64,000 nucleotides of DNA from Aselliscus stoliczkanus (GCA_033961575.1 CM066731.1:83535501-83599500); one strand, 5' to 3'; shown: positions 49,231 to 60,005, counted from the stretch's first letter. Numbers and translations are program-made. Notes: generated by a model not told the origin, from the letters alone.

Positions 49231-49720
49231 GGTCCATCCGAGTGGCTCAGATGGTTGAGTGCAAGCTCTGAGCAACAGGGTCGCTGGCTGGATTCCCACA
49301 TGGGCCAGTGAGCTGTGCCTGAGCTGAGAAGCTGCTGAGGCAAGATGTCTCAGCTGGTAAGAGCACGTGCTCCTAACAACAAGGTTGCCAGTTCGACTCC
49401 CACTCTGGATGATAGGCTACGCCCACCCGCATCTAAGATTGAACACAGCACCTTGCACTCAGCTGCCCTGAGCTGCCAACGGGCTGCCAGATGGCTCAGT
49501 GGTTAGAGGGTTGGCTCTTAGCAATAAAGCTTCCAGTTTGACTCCTGCATGGGATTGTAGGTTACACCCACTCACAACTGAGACTGAACATGGCACCTTG
49601 AGCTGAGCGGCCACGAGCTGCCAATGGGCAGCTGGATGGCAACTGGACTTGGAGCTGAACTAGCTGTGCCCTCCACAACTAAGACTGAAGGACAACAATT
49701 TGGCTGTTCCCCTTCCCCAT
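49231..49720 (+). mobile_element. Three-unit tRNA-derived SINE
   Basis: Three successive tRNA-like units lie head to tail. Unit 1 from 49231 has box A gtggctcagatggttgag. Unit 2 from about 49338 has box A tgtctcagctggtaagagc and box B ccagttcgactccc. Unit 3 from 49481 has box A atggctcagtggttagagg and box B ccagtttgactcct. A tail (ctccacaactaagactgaag, ggctgttccccttcccca) follows that matches the tail of the long SINEs elsewhere in the window. There is no A-tail, and a target duplication is not visible. Confidence 0.8.
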
Positions 49721-49840
49721 CTGATTTTAAAACTTAGTACGGAGCTACAATAATCAAAAGACTGTAGTAGTGGTATATAGACAAACATATGGACTAATGG
49801 AAAAGAATAGAGAATCAAGAAATAAATCCTCACATATATT

Positions 49841-50428
49841 GTCAAATAATTTTTTAAATTATTATTTATTTTATTTTCTTGTTTTATTGAGGTATATGAC
49901 AAATAAAAATTCTATATATTTAAAATGTACAACATGATAATTTGATATATGTATACATTGTAAAATGATTACCACAATCGAGCTAATTAATACATGCACC
50001 ACCTCACACAGTTACCTTTTTTTTTTTTGGTAGTGAGAATACTTACGATCTACTATCTTAGTAAACCTATACAATACTGTATTATTAACTATAGTCACCA
50101 TGCTATATATTAGATCCCCAGAACTTATTCATATTATAAGTAAAATTTTGTGCCTTTGACCAACATCTTCCCATTTACCCAAACTCCAGGGCTTGGCAAC
50201 CACCATCTAATATCTGCTTTTGTGAATTTGACTTTTTTAGACATATAAGTGAGATCATATATGTCTTTTGATGTATGAAATGATGCAGAAAATGTAGTAT
50301 ATATACACAATGGAACATTATTCAGCCATAAAAAAGAAGTAAATCCTGCCATTGGCAACAACATAAATGAGCCTGGAGAACATTATGCTAAGTGAAATAA
50401 GCGAGACACAGATAGTCAAATTATTTTT
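49841..50428 (-). mobile_element. 5'-inverted L1 3' end insertion
   Basis: Target duplication gtcaaataattttt (49841-49854) and gtcaaattattttt (50415-50428). From a T-rich left edge to about 50268 the sequence is antisense L1 3'UTR (tttattgaggtatatgacaa, tcaccatgctatatattaga). From about 50269 to 50414 it is sense L1 (tatatacacaatggaacatt, tgctaagtgaaataagcgag), the part that normally lies just upstream. This is the classic twin-priming inversion. Confidence 0.85.
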
Positions 50429-50848
50429 GACAAGGTGCCAAGATCATTCAACAGGGAAAGACCGTCTTTGCAACAAATAGTATTAGAAAAACCAGTTATC
50501 CACATGCAAAAGAATGCAGTCTGACCCTTTACACAACATACAAAAATTAACTCAAAGTGGATCAAGGGCATAAATTTAAGAGCTAAATTGTAAAACTCTT
50601 AGAAAAAAACTTAGGGGGAAAAATCTTCAAAGCTTTGAATTTGGCAATGATTTCTTGGACATCCCTCCAAAAGCACAGGAAATAAAGGAAAAAAATATAA
50701 ATAAATTGGATTCAGCAAAATTAAACATTTGGGGCACCAAAATACACTGTCAACAAGATGAAAAGAAACTCACAGAATTGTAGAAAATATCTTCAAATTA
50801 CATATCAGATTAGAGATTCATATCCAGAATATATAAAATAGACTTTTA

Positions 50849-50956
50849 TGGGGGCGGCCGAGTGGCACAGTGGTTAAGCGCTGGGTTGGGAAGCCAGCGG
50901 GCCCTGGTTCTGGTCCCATATATGAGGGCCAGTGACACTGCCCTCAAAAAAAAAAA
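50849..50956 (+). mobile_element. Head-only tRNA-derived SINE
   Basis: About 95 bases from gggggcggccgagtggcaca to gccagtgacactgccctc, then directly an A-run. Duplication agactttta at 50840-50848 and 50957-50965. It has box A (gtggcacagtggttaagcgc) and a box B (ctggttctggtccca) but lacks the middle and tail of the long form. Same 3' boundary as the copy at 26669-26779. Confidence 0.88.
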
Positions 50957-53750
50957 AGACTTTTACAATTCAAAAACAAACACAAACAACTGTATTAAAA
51001 AATGGGCAAAAGACTTGAATAAACAGTTCTCAAAAAAAGATATACAGATGAATCCTCACCAGTACTAGTCATTAGGTAAATGGAAATCAAAACCACAATA
51101 AGATACCACTTCACACCCATTAGGCTATGAGAGAAAGAAAAGGAGGGTGAGTGGGAGGGAGAGAGGGAGGGAGGAAGGGAAGAAGAGAAGGAGGAGAAGG
51201 AAGTGGAGAAACGGGAACCCTTGTGCATTACTAGTGGGAATGTAAAATGGAGTAATACTCCATTGTATAAATATATCACAGTTTCTTAATCCAGTCGTCT
51301 ACTGATGGGCATTTTGGTTGTTTCCAAGTCTTGGCTTTTGTAAATTGCACTACAACAAACATAGGGGTGCATATATTTTTTTGAATTAGTGTCTTGGGTT
51401 TCTCTGGGTAGATACCAAAGAGTAGAATTGCTGGGTCATATGGTAATTCCATTTCCAGTTTTTTGAGATACCTCCGTACTGATTTCCATAATGGCTGCAC
51501 CAATCTGCAGTGCCACCAACAGTGCACCAGGGTTCCCTTTTCTCCACAACCCTGCCAGCACTTGTTGTTTGTTGATCTATTGATGATAGCCATTCTGACT
51601 GGAGTGAGGTGGTATCTCATTGTGTTTCTTATTTGCGTTTCTCTGATGATTAGTGAGGTTGAACATTTTTTCATATGCCTGTTGGCCATCTGTATGTTCT
51701 CTTTAGAGAAATGCCTCTTCATATCCTCTGCCCATTTTTTAATTGGGCTCTTTGTTTTTTTTGGTGTTGAGTTGAATGAGTGTTTATAAATTTTGGATAT
51801 TAATCCCTTATCGGATATATCATTGGCAAGTATCTTCTCCCATTCAGTAGGCTGCCTTTTTGTTTTATTGATGATTTGCTCTTCTGCGAAAATACTTTTA
51901 ACTTTGATGTAATCCCATATGTTTATTTTTTCCTTTATTTTCCTTGCCCAAGGGGATATATCATTAAAAATATTACTGAGGGTAATGTCTGCAAAATTAC
52001 TCCCTATGTTTTCTTCTAGGAGTTTTATGGTTTCAGGTCTTACATTTAAGTCTTTAATCCATTTTGAGTTTGTTCTCATATATGGTGTGAGTAGGTGGTT
52101 CATTTTCATTTTTTTGCATGTGTCAGTCTAATTTTCTCAGCACCATTTATTAAATAGACTATCTTTACTCCAATGTAAATTCTTGCTTCCACTGTCATAG
52201 ATTAAATGACCCTATGTGGGTGGGTTTATTTCTGGGCTCTCTATTCTGTTCCATTGGTCTATGTGTCTGTTTTTATGTCAGTACCATACTGTTTTGATTA
52301 CTGTAGCCTTGTAGTATGATTTGATATCGGGTAGCATGATATCTCCCACTTTGTTCTCATTTCTCAAGATTGCCGTGGCTATTTGGGGTCTTTTATGGTT
52401 CCATATAAATTTTAGCATTATATGTTCTATTTCTGAGAAAAATGTCCTTGGTAGTTTTGAATTGCATTGAATCTATATATTACCTTAGGTAGTATTGACA
52501 TTTTAACTATATTAATTCTTCCTATCCATGAACATGATATGTATTTCCATTTATTTACATCTTCTTTAATTTCCCTCTTCAGTGTCTTATAATTTTCTGG
52601 ATACAGGTCTTTTACTTCTTTGGTTAAAATTATTTGTAGATATTTTATTGTTTTTGAAGCAATTGTAAAAGGGATTGATTTCCTGATTTCTTCTTCTGAT
52701 AGTTTATTATTGGTGTATACAAATGCAACTGATTTCTGAATACTCATTTTGAATTCTGCTACCTTACTAAATTTATTTATCAGTTCTAACAGTTTTTTGG
52801 TGGAGTCTTTGGGATTCTCTTTATATAGTATCATGTCATCTGCATATAATGACAACTTTACTTCCTTCTTTACAATTTGGTTGCCTGTTTTTTCATTTTC
52901 TTTTCTGATTGCTGCTGCTAGAACTTCCAGAACCATGTTAAATAGAAGTGGTGAAAATGGGCAGCCTTGTCTTGTTCCTGATCTTAAAGAGAAAGATTTT
53001 AGCCTTTCCCGTTTGAGTACGATGTTTACTGTGGACTTATCATATATGGCCTTTATTATGCTGAGATATGATTCCTCTATTCCCACTTTGCTAAGAGTTT
53101 TTTATCATAAATAGCTGCTGGATTTTGTCAAATGATTTTTCTGCATCTATTGATATGATCATATGATTTTTATTTTTCATTTTGTTAATGTGATGTATAT
53201 GTTAATTGATTTGCGGATATTGAACCAACCTTGCATATCAGGAATGAATCCCACTTGATCGTGGTGTATAATCTTTTTAGTGTGATGCTGAATTTGGTTT
53301 GCTAGTATTTTGTTAAGGATTTTTGCATCTATGTTCATTAGGGATATTGGCCTGTAATTTTTCATTTTTGTAATATCTTTGTCTGATTTTGTAATCAGGG
53401 TGATAGTGGCTTCATAGAAAGAGTTTGGGAGCCTTCCCTCCTTCTGAATTTTTTGAATAGTTTGAGGAGAATGGGTATTAATTCTTTTTGAATGTTTTGT
53501 AAAATTCACCTGTGAAGACATCTAGTCCAGGACTTTTGCTTGTTGGAAGCTTGTTGATTACTGATTCAATTTCTTTGGCAGTAATCAGTCTGTTCAGAGT
53601 TTCTGTGTCTTCTTGATTTAGACTTGGTAGATTGTATGCTTCTAGAAATTTATCTATTTCTTCCAGATTGTCGAATTTGTTGGCATATAGTTGCTCGTAG
53701 TATTTTCTTAAAATTTTCTGTATTTCTGTGTTGTCACTTTTCCTCTTTCA

Positions 53751-53854
53751 TTTTTTTTTGTTTTTTTAGCTGAGCCATCCTGCCACCTGTTGGCAGCTTA
53801 ATGGCAGCTCAGCTCAGGCTGGCATCGAATTGCTGTTGCTCAGAGCTCAGCTCA
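53751..53854 (-). mobile_element. 5'-truncated short-type SINE inside L1 ORF2
   Basis: T-run, then agctgagccatcctgccacc and onward to cagagctcagc, matching the 3' part of the SINE at 30484. Perfect duplication tcctctttca at 53741-53750 and 53855-53864. It is younger than the host L1. Confidence 0.9.
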
Positions 53855-53979
53855 TCCTCTTTCAGTTCTGATTTTATTAATTTGGGATTCCTCTCTCTCT
53901 TCTTGGTGAGTCTGGCTAAAGGTTTTTCGATTTTGTTTATCTTTTCAAAAAACCAGCTCTTGGTTTCATTGATCTTTTG

Positions 53980-53982
<3 letters not shown>

Positions 53983-54023
<41 letters not shown>
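53983..54023. repeat. (TTA)n microsatellite
   Basis: About 13 units inside the L1 ORF2 remnant. Confidence 0.93.
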
Positions 54024-55139
54024 GTCTCTATTTCATTTATTTCTGCTCTGGTCTTTATTATTTCCTTCCTTGTACTCCAGTTGGGCTTCTTTTGCTGTTC
54101 TTTTTCAGTTCCCTTAGGTGTCAAGATAGTCTGTTTTCAGATTGTTCTTGTTTCTTTAGATAGGCCTACAAGTGCTATGAATTTACCTCTCAGGAGTGCT
54201 TTTGCTTCATCCCATAGATTTTGGGTTGTTTTGTTTTCATTTTTGTTTGTCTTAAGATAGTTTTTGATTTCTTCTTTGATTTCAATTTTGACCCACTCGC
54301 TATTTAGTAGCATGTTGTTCAGCCTCCATGTATTTGTGTGCTTTCCAGGTTTCTTCTTATAATTGATTTCTAGTTTCATTGCATTGTGGTCAGAGAAGAT
54401 GTTGATATGATTTCAGTCTTCTCAAATTTACTGAGATTTGATTTGTGGCCTAACATGTGGTCTATCTTGGAAAATGTTCCATATGCACTTGAGAAGAATG
54501 TATATTCTGTTGCTTTGGGGTGAAATGCTCTAAAAACATTGATTAAATCCAGCTGGTCTAAAATGTCATTTAAGGCCACTCTTTCTGTGAAGATTTTCTG
54601 TCTGTTCATTTTGACAATGGGGTCTTGAAGTTCCCTACTATGATAGTGTTCTTGTTGATCTCTGTCTTTATGTCTGTCAAAATCTGTTTTGTATATTTAG
54701 GAGCTCCTATGTTGGGTGCATAGATGTTTACTAGGGTTATGTCCTCTTGTTAAATTGATCTCTTTATTATTATGTAATGCCCTTCTTTGTCTTTTATGTA
54801 GTCTTCATTTTAAAGCCTATTTTGTCCGAACTAAGTATTGCTACTCCAGCTTTTTTCTCATTTCCATTTGGTGAAATGTATTATTCCACCCCTTTACTTT
54901 CAGTCTGTGTGTGTCTTTTGATCTGAGATGAGTTTCTTGTAAACATCATATGCATGGGTCCTGTTTTTTGTTTGTTTGTTTTTTTTGTTTTTTTTTGTTT
55001 TTGTTTTTTGTTTTCTATCTCCTCAGCCACTCTGCCGGCCCTAGCCCATTCACATTTAAAGTGATTATTGATAGGTGCATATTTATTGCCATTTTGTTAT
55101 TTGTATTTCTGGTCTTCCTGGGATAGCTTGTTTTTCCCT

Positions 55140-56007
55140 TTCTTCTGTTTAAAAAAGCCCTTTTAACATTTCCTGCTATGCTGGCTTGGTGGTAATGAAT
55201 TCCTGAAGCTTCTTCTTTTCTGAAAAGCTCTTTATCGCTCCTGCAGTTTTAAGTGATAGCCATTCTGGGTAGAGCAATCTTGGTTGTAGGCCTTTATTTT
55301 GTGTCACTTTGAATATTTCCTGCTACTCCCTTCTGGCCTGCAGAGTTTCTGTAGAAAAGTCAGCTGTTTGTCTTCCTTTGTATGTAACCTGCTGTGTTTC
55401 TCTTGCTGCTTTTAGGAATCTGTCTTTGCCTTTAATCTTTGCCATTTTAACTATGATTTGTCTTGGTGTGAGCCTGTTTGGGTTCAGCTTGTTTGGAACT
55501 CTCTGTACTTCCTGGGCTTGTATGTTGATTTCCTTCACCAAGGTAGGGAAGTTTTTAGTATTATTTCTTCAAATACATTCTCAATTCCTTGCTTCTTCTC
55601 TTCTCCTTCTGGTATTCTTATGATGCGATTTTGTTGAGTTTGATGTTGTCCCACAGGTCTCTTAAACTATTTTCATTGTTTTTCATTCTTTTTTTTTTCT
55701 TTTTGTTGTTCCAACTGGGTGATTTCTGCTATTTTGTCTTCTGAGTCGCTTATCCAATCCTCTGCTTCATCTAATCTACTGGTGATTCTTTTGAGTGTGT
55801 TCTTCATTTCAGTTGTTGTATTCTTTAGTTATAACTGGTTGTTTTTTATGATTTCCCTATCCTTCTTTATGTCCTCACTAAGTTCCTTAAACAGTCTTAT
55901 CATTGGTGTTCTAAACTCTGTCTCTTGGATACTTCTGTTTCATTTAGTTCCATTTCTAGAGTTTTCTTCTGATCTTTTACTTGGGGAATGTTTCTTTGTT
56001 TCTTCAT
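55140..56007 (-). pseudogene. L1 ORF1 pseudogene
   Basis: An ATG at 56007 opens a typical ORF1 start (KKQRNIPQ). The C-terminal RNA-binding part reads at 55541-55323 (VQRVPNKLNP, FLKAARETQQVTYKG, LQARRE), where a TAG then replaces the usual Trp codon. Further frames are broken near 55880. ORF1 protein is a coiled-coil RNA chaperone that coats L1 RNA; this copy is not intact. Confidence 0.88.
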
Positions 56008-57463
56008 TCTAGCTATTGCTCTGTGATTGCTTTGATGTATTAGATAGATCACCTAGAGAAAAAAAAAGGAGGGCAAAAAAAGAAGAGAAAAGAAATGAAA
56101 AGTAAGGGGAAAAAATGAGGGGGCTCTCTGCCCACTTTAATCTGCAGATCACTTGCTCAGCAATAGAGAATTCTGGGTAACTCAGCACCAGCTATTGGGG
56201 GGAAGGGCTCAATGTGTCATGCATCGGCCTCCCTCTCAGGCTTGCACTTAGCTTCCCGCAATTAGCTGCTGTGTCCTCTGGAATCATGCTCACCACCAAA
56301 AATCCTCACAGGTTGTTGTGGGTTGTCTGCTGCGGGAAAAACCCTCTGTAGCCTGTGGAGGTGGGGGTCAGGCACCAAGGGCTTAGGGTGCCTCTTGAAA
56401 CAGCTCTAGGTGGGCAGGCCCCCAAGTCGCCACAGGGTGTGGTCAGTGGCCGCCAGCAAGTAAAAGCAGCCTGCACTCCTACACCGGCAACCAGTCCCGT
56501 CAAACATGCCAGGAATGCCCCAGCCAGATCACGCAGGTGCCCAGCTCATAGCCCAACACTCCCAGGAAAACTCCCAGTCTCAACCTTTCCTAACTAGCCG
56601 CTTGCATATCAGGCTGAGCAGCCCGAGAGCCAATTGCCAGCCTGGCAACTGTGCACTCACAGTGCAGAGAGCAGGGACCGAAGGGGGCTCACTCACTCCC
56701 GCATCTCAATGAACAGCCTGTTGGAGCTGAAGCATGTCCTTCAGGCGTTTCCCTGGCAACGCAACACAAGCAGGGCAGAGGGTAGGGCTCCAAGGCAGCA
56801 TGTACACATGCGCACACACACACTCCTGCGCCGATTTCACCAGACCAATGTGGTCCTGGACCTGACCCTCTGTGGGAGGGCCCAACCCTGACAAAATGGC
56901 GCCCTCCTGTACACTACTCATGTGCAAGCTCCACACCAAGGAAACAATGGTCCCAAAAACTCCAGCTCACGTGCCAAAGGTGCTCAGTTCAGTCCTTCCC
57001 CACAGACTCCTGGGCCCGGCTCACACAGCTACTCCCTCCAACAGGGACCAGGTGAGTGCTCACTGGTGAGCAAGTCCATGTGCCGGCTCCACTGGTTCTC
57101 TAGCCGCCCTCAGCCTCACAGAGTTGAGCAAACTGTCCTCCCTAATTTTTACTGGCAGCTGTCATAGAACTCCTCTTCCCTGGCAAAATAACTCTGGGCT
57201 GGTGAGCTTGGTCTGGGGCTGAAGGTTCTCTCCCCCAACCCCTGCTGAGGTGTCCTTCACAGGGTTCTTCCCTCTCATGTCTCCATCCCTCCTACCAGAC
57301 TCCACGTGACCTCCTCTTTAAGTCCTTTGTTTAGAGGTTCTGTTCTCCTAGTGTTCAGGGGACTTCCAAGGTTGAATGTTGTATAAATTATTTGTAATTT
57401 TGGTGTGATCCTGGGAGGCAGTTGGCACAGTGCCTATCTATTCCGCCATCTTACTGGAAGTCC
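56008..57463 (-). promoter_or_regulatory. L1 5'UTR (internal promoter region)
   Basis: A 1.45-kb GC-rich stretch upstream of ORF1, bounded by the typical L1 5' start (ccagtaagatggcggaatag, read on the minus strand). In mammalian L1s the 5'UTR holds an internal RNA polymerase II promoter. The gcggaata start and a 'ggcgccatttt' motif near 56893-56903 are consistent with that. Many overlapping short frames here have no domain. Confidence 0.75.
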
Positions 57464-58440
57464 TCTTTTACATGTTTTACATGGACAAACTTTAAAAACA
57501 TTACACTAAGTGAAACGAGCCAGACACAAAAGGACAAATATTGTATGAGGTTTGATCACAAAATATGGTGAATGCTGCTGCCAAGTGCCATCCAACAGAA
57601 AGGCAGGGATCTTCAATACAGGAAGCAGCATGTTGAACCTTAGTAACCGTGTGTGACAAGTTCAACTTCTTGAGTGCAGCCAGTCTGGTGTGAGCTATGG
57701 TTGAGAGAAGATGTATTTTAAAGTGTGCCATAAATCATGGATCACCAACAATGCATTAACATGAAATGGGCAAATGGTTTCATCCTCCATCATGACAATG
57801 CTCTGTGTCACACATGGCTTCTAGTATATGGCAGTTTCTGACAAATAGAAACATTACAGTGTGTCCTCATCCACCCTATTCTCTGGATCTGGCACCGTAT
57901 AACTTCTGGCTCTTCTCCAAAGTCAAAAATGACCATGAAAGGTAAAAGTTTTGGACATCGAGGCAGCCACAACAGCACAACTAAAGACACTCATGAAACA
58001 GGACTTCTAGAATTCCATCAGAAAGTGACAAGAATGATGGGATAAGTGTGTCTGAAGCGAGGGAGAGTATTTTGAGGGGGATTAATGGGAGGATTAATGA
58101 CAATGTGTCTTTTATTGTAATAATTCTTTTTTTAATTTAAACATTCACTGTATTGTTTGATCACACCTCATGATTCCATTTATATGAGGTATCTCCATTT
58201 ATATGAGATACTAGAACAGTCAAATTCATAGACTCAAAAGTAGAATAGTGGTCATCAGGGGCTAGGAAGCGGGGAAAATGGGGAGTTATTGTTTGATGGG
58301 GACAGGGTTTCAGTTTGGGATGATGAAAATTCTGTAGATGAACAATGTGAATGTATTTAATGCCACTGAATTGTACACTTAAAAATGGCTAAATGATAAA
58401 TTTTGTTATGCATATTTTTCCACAATTATACATATGAAGG
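57464..58440 (+). mobile_element. Old plus-strand L1, right part (3'UTR)
   Basis: 'taagtgaaacgagccagaca', 'aaaggacaaatattgtatga' and, after the mariner, 'tgattccatttatatgaggt', 'aagtagaatagtggtcatca', 'actgaattgtacacttaaaa' read as the sense L1 3' region. Relative to 51246, a few hundred bases of ORF2 end are missing between the two parts. Confidence 0.8.
57546..58170 (+). mobile_element. mariner element, second copy of the 24969 family
   Basis: The left end tgaggtttgatcacaaaata and the reverse complement of the right end tgaggtgtgatcaaacaata are terminal inverted repeats. A TA precedes the left end. The plus strand keeps transposase remnants (ctccatcatgacaatgctct, i.e. HHDNAL; a decayed SPDL/FWL block near 57890). 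It is about 625 bp, internally deleted compared with a full mariner of about 1.3 kb. It splits the 3'UTR of the old L1, so it is younger than that L1. Confidence 0.85.
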
Positions 58441-59479
58441 ACATGTAACATTAACTCATCTTCAGTAACTTTGAAATCAAGCTGGACACATTTTCAGTTC
58501 CCCAACTTGAGGCGAGGAATATTCCTTGTTTAGGTACCAGTTCTGCCGCGGGGGTTTGGTTCTCCAATTCCTCTGGGCTTTTGGCTGTACCTTTACAAGA
58601 AATGGAATATTTGCAGCTCTTTCAGTGTGCTTATAGAAATTTGGAAGTCGAGAAACTTCTTTTCACTATGAACTGCTCTGTCCTGTTTAGTCCAAGTTGG
58701 TGATATTTTCACTAATACAGCCCTCTTAAGAACTCTGTGGGTTTTCTATAACTTTTATTTAGTTTATTCTATGCCTCAAAGCCATGTCCATAATTAATTC
58801 TCAGGCAGATTATTTCTGCTGAGAGGCATTTCCTTAAGATTTTTAGAAGCTCTTTTGTTTAGCTGAAAGTGTTTACCATGCACCACTTTAAATCTTTCTG
58901 AGATTTAAACAAAGAGTATTTTTGCCTCATCTTTTGTGTACTTTAATACACTATTGATTTAATTTTGACCCTAAGGACACTTTTACTGGAAGTACTCTAG
59001 ATTTGTTCTTTTCCATGAAGCCATTTCTTACTTTGAAAATATTTTTACCAGCTGGAGAAAATGCCCTGAGTCCTTTATATTTCTTCTAAATTGTACTTAC
59101 AACTAAACTGTTCACTTTTTATCTCAATTTTATCATGCAACATTTATTGTATGTTTCTAAAAGAAACTAATTGGTGTTTTTAAATAGTCTGTCTGGAAAT
59201 AGTCTTAGCTAGATCCACAAATTTTACCTGGTAACATTTCTTTTTCCAAGTTACCCCAGGTGGCAGTCTTGTTCACAGTTCTGCTATTACATATTGTTCC
59301 CTTTTTTCCAAGGCTTCAATAACAATCCCCACACTGAATGTTCGCCATTCTTCTAGCTTTCATGATGAGCCATTTTGCTGCTTGTTCACCATCTCCTTGC
59401 TCCTCTTCCAGCCTCTTCTTGGTATTCTGTCCCAAAGACAATACTACCTATTTGATGTTTTTGTGATAATAAAAAATCT
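58441..59479. other. Unassigned AT-rich DNA
   Basis: No recognised family; no coding signal in six frames. Confidence 0.45.
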
Positions 59480-59990
59480 GTTTTAGTTATCTATTGTTAC
59501 ATAAGGAATCATCCTCAAAAAATGGAGTTTCTTAAAACGATAATAATTTATTGCCACTCACAATAAATTGTGAGTAAATGTCACAGTAAATTGTGGGCTG
59601 GGTTCAGCTGGATGGTTCTGCTCCACGTGGTGTTAACTGAGATTACTCACGCAGCTGCATCTAGCTTGGGCTGGAACTTCCAGGAAGGCCCTTCTCACAC
59701 ATCTGACATTTAACGCTGGCAATCATCGAGGTGCCTCATTCCTTCCTCATATGGTCTTTCTTCTCCGTCATCTAAACTAGCTTCTTTATGGAATGTTTTC
59801 TGAGTTCCAAAAGAGTAAAAGTTAAAGCTGCCAGGTCTCTTAAAGGCTATAGGCCTGGAATCAACACTTGTACTATGTTCTCTCCATGAAAGCTATTCAC
59901 AAGGTCATTTCAGTTTCAGTGAGAGAGTAAAGCACAATCTAATGAAAATGATCACCTCTATTACCTCAACTAACTATAGGTTGCATCTTT
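59480..59990 (+). repeat. Old mammal-wide repeat, family 'X', copy 4
   Basis: 'gttttagttatctattgtta', 'gagtttcttaaaacgataat', 'ggctgggttcagctggatgg' and 'catctgacatttaacgctgg' follow the same family as the copy at 7325. Confidence 0.55.
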
Positions 59991-60005
59991 ATATATAACA
60001 CAATG

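Larger units (their letters stand above)
44740..51246 (+). mobile_element. Old plus-strand L1, left part, with several insertions
   Basis: A 5' end phrase (atgtcaacaaaatggcaaat) is followed by ORF1-like sequence (gcaactgaggagcaacttat, agatacaagggatcctcaat near 46640) and ORF2 endonuclease sequence (agttggagacattaatacc near 48010). Reverse transcriptase remnants (ctgctttcaccactcttatt near 48795) and the ORF2 C-terminal part (50430-51245) come next. All frames are broken and a stretch of ORF2 between the endonuclease and RT parts looks deleted near 48750. Inserted into it are SINEs at 45782, 49231 and 50849 and L1 pieces at 46748 and 49857. It resumes at 57464. Confidence 0.85.
51276..55092 (-). 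pseudogene. L1 ORF2 (endonuclease/reverse transcriptase) pseudogene
   Basis: The likely start is the ATG at 55092 (LSIITLNVNG follows). Readable blocks on the minus strand are 54609-54376 and 54379-54137 (endonuclease end and linker), 53521-53177 ([19 protein letters not shown]), 53086-52427 (RT core) and 52109-51276 (C-terminal Cys-rich region, [18 protein letters not shown]). The RT core keeps [12 protein letters not shown] and the catalytic YADD motif (codons at 52846-52835). Frame shifts separate the endonuclease and C-terminal blocks from the RT block. A SINE at 53751-53854, in-frame stops (a TGA replaces the Trp after WIKKL) and an A-rich expansion near 54965-55015 also break it. Confidence 0.92.
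51247..57463 (-). mobile_element. Nearly full-length minus-strand L1 retrotransposon
   Basis: On the minus strand it runs from a 5' end near 57463 (ccagtaagatggcggaatag) through a GC-rich 5'UTR, ORF1 and ORF2 to a break just past the WIKK block. It lacks the 3'UTR and A-tail. It is about 6.2 kb including a 104-bp SINE. L1 encodes an RNA-binding ORF1 protein and an endonuclease/reverse transcriptase ORF2 protein that copy its own RNA into DNA. Both frames are interrupted, so this copy is dead. It sits inside the older plus-strand L1. Confidence 0.9.

Noticed and set aside
49338..49545. tRNA genes in the trimer region and in SINE heads
   Set aside because: Box A and B are present, but the acceptor arms do not pair and sequences are SINE heads with shared tails. 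These are retroposons, not tRNA genes.
55020..55045. A truncated SINE head inside L1 ORF2 (ccggcagagtgg next to an A-rich tract)
   Set aside because: The same bases fit the L1 ORF2 start region (a decayed RVAEW-like block), and no target duplication was seen. The A-rich tract is better explained as local expansion.
56355..57167. Several overlapping short frames in GC-rich DNA as a possible gene or CpG-island promoter
   Set aside because: The stretch is the 5'UTR of the minus-strand L1, which explains the GC content and the open frames.
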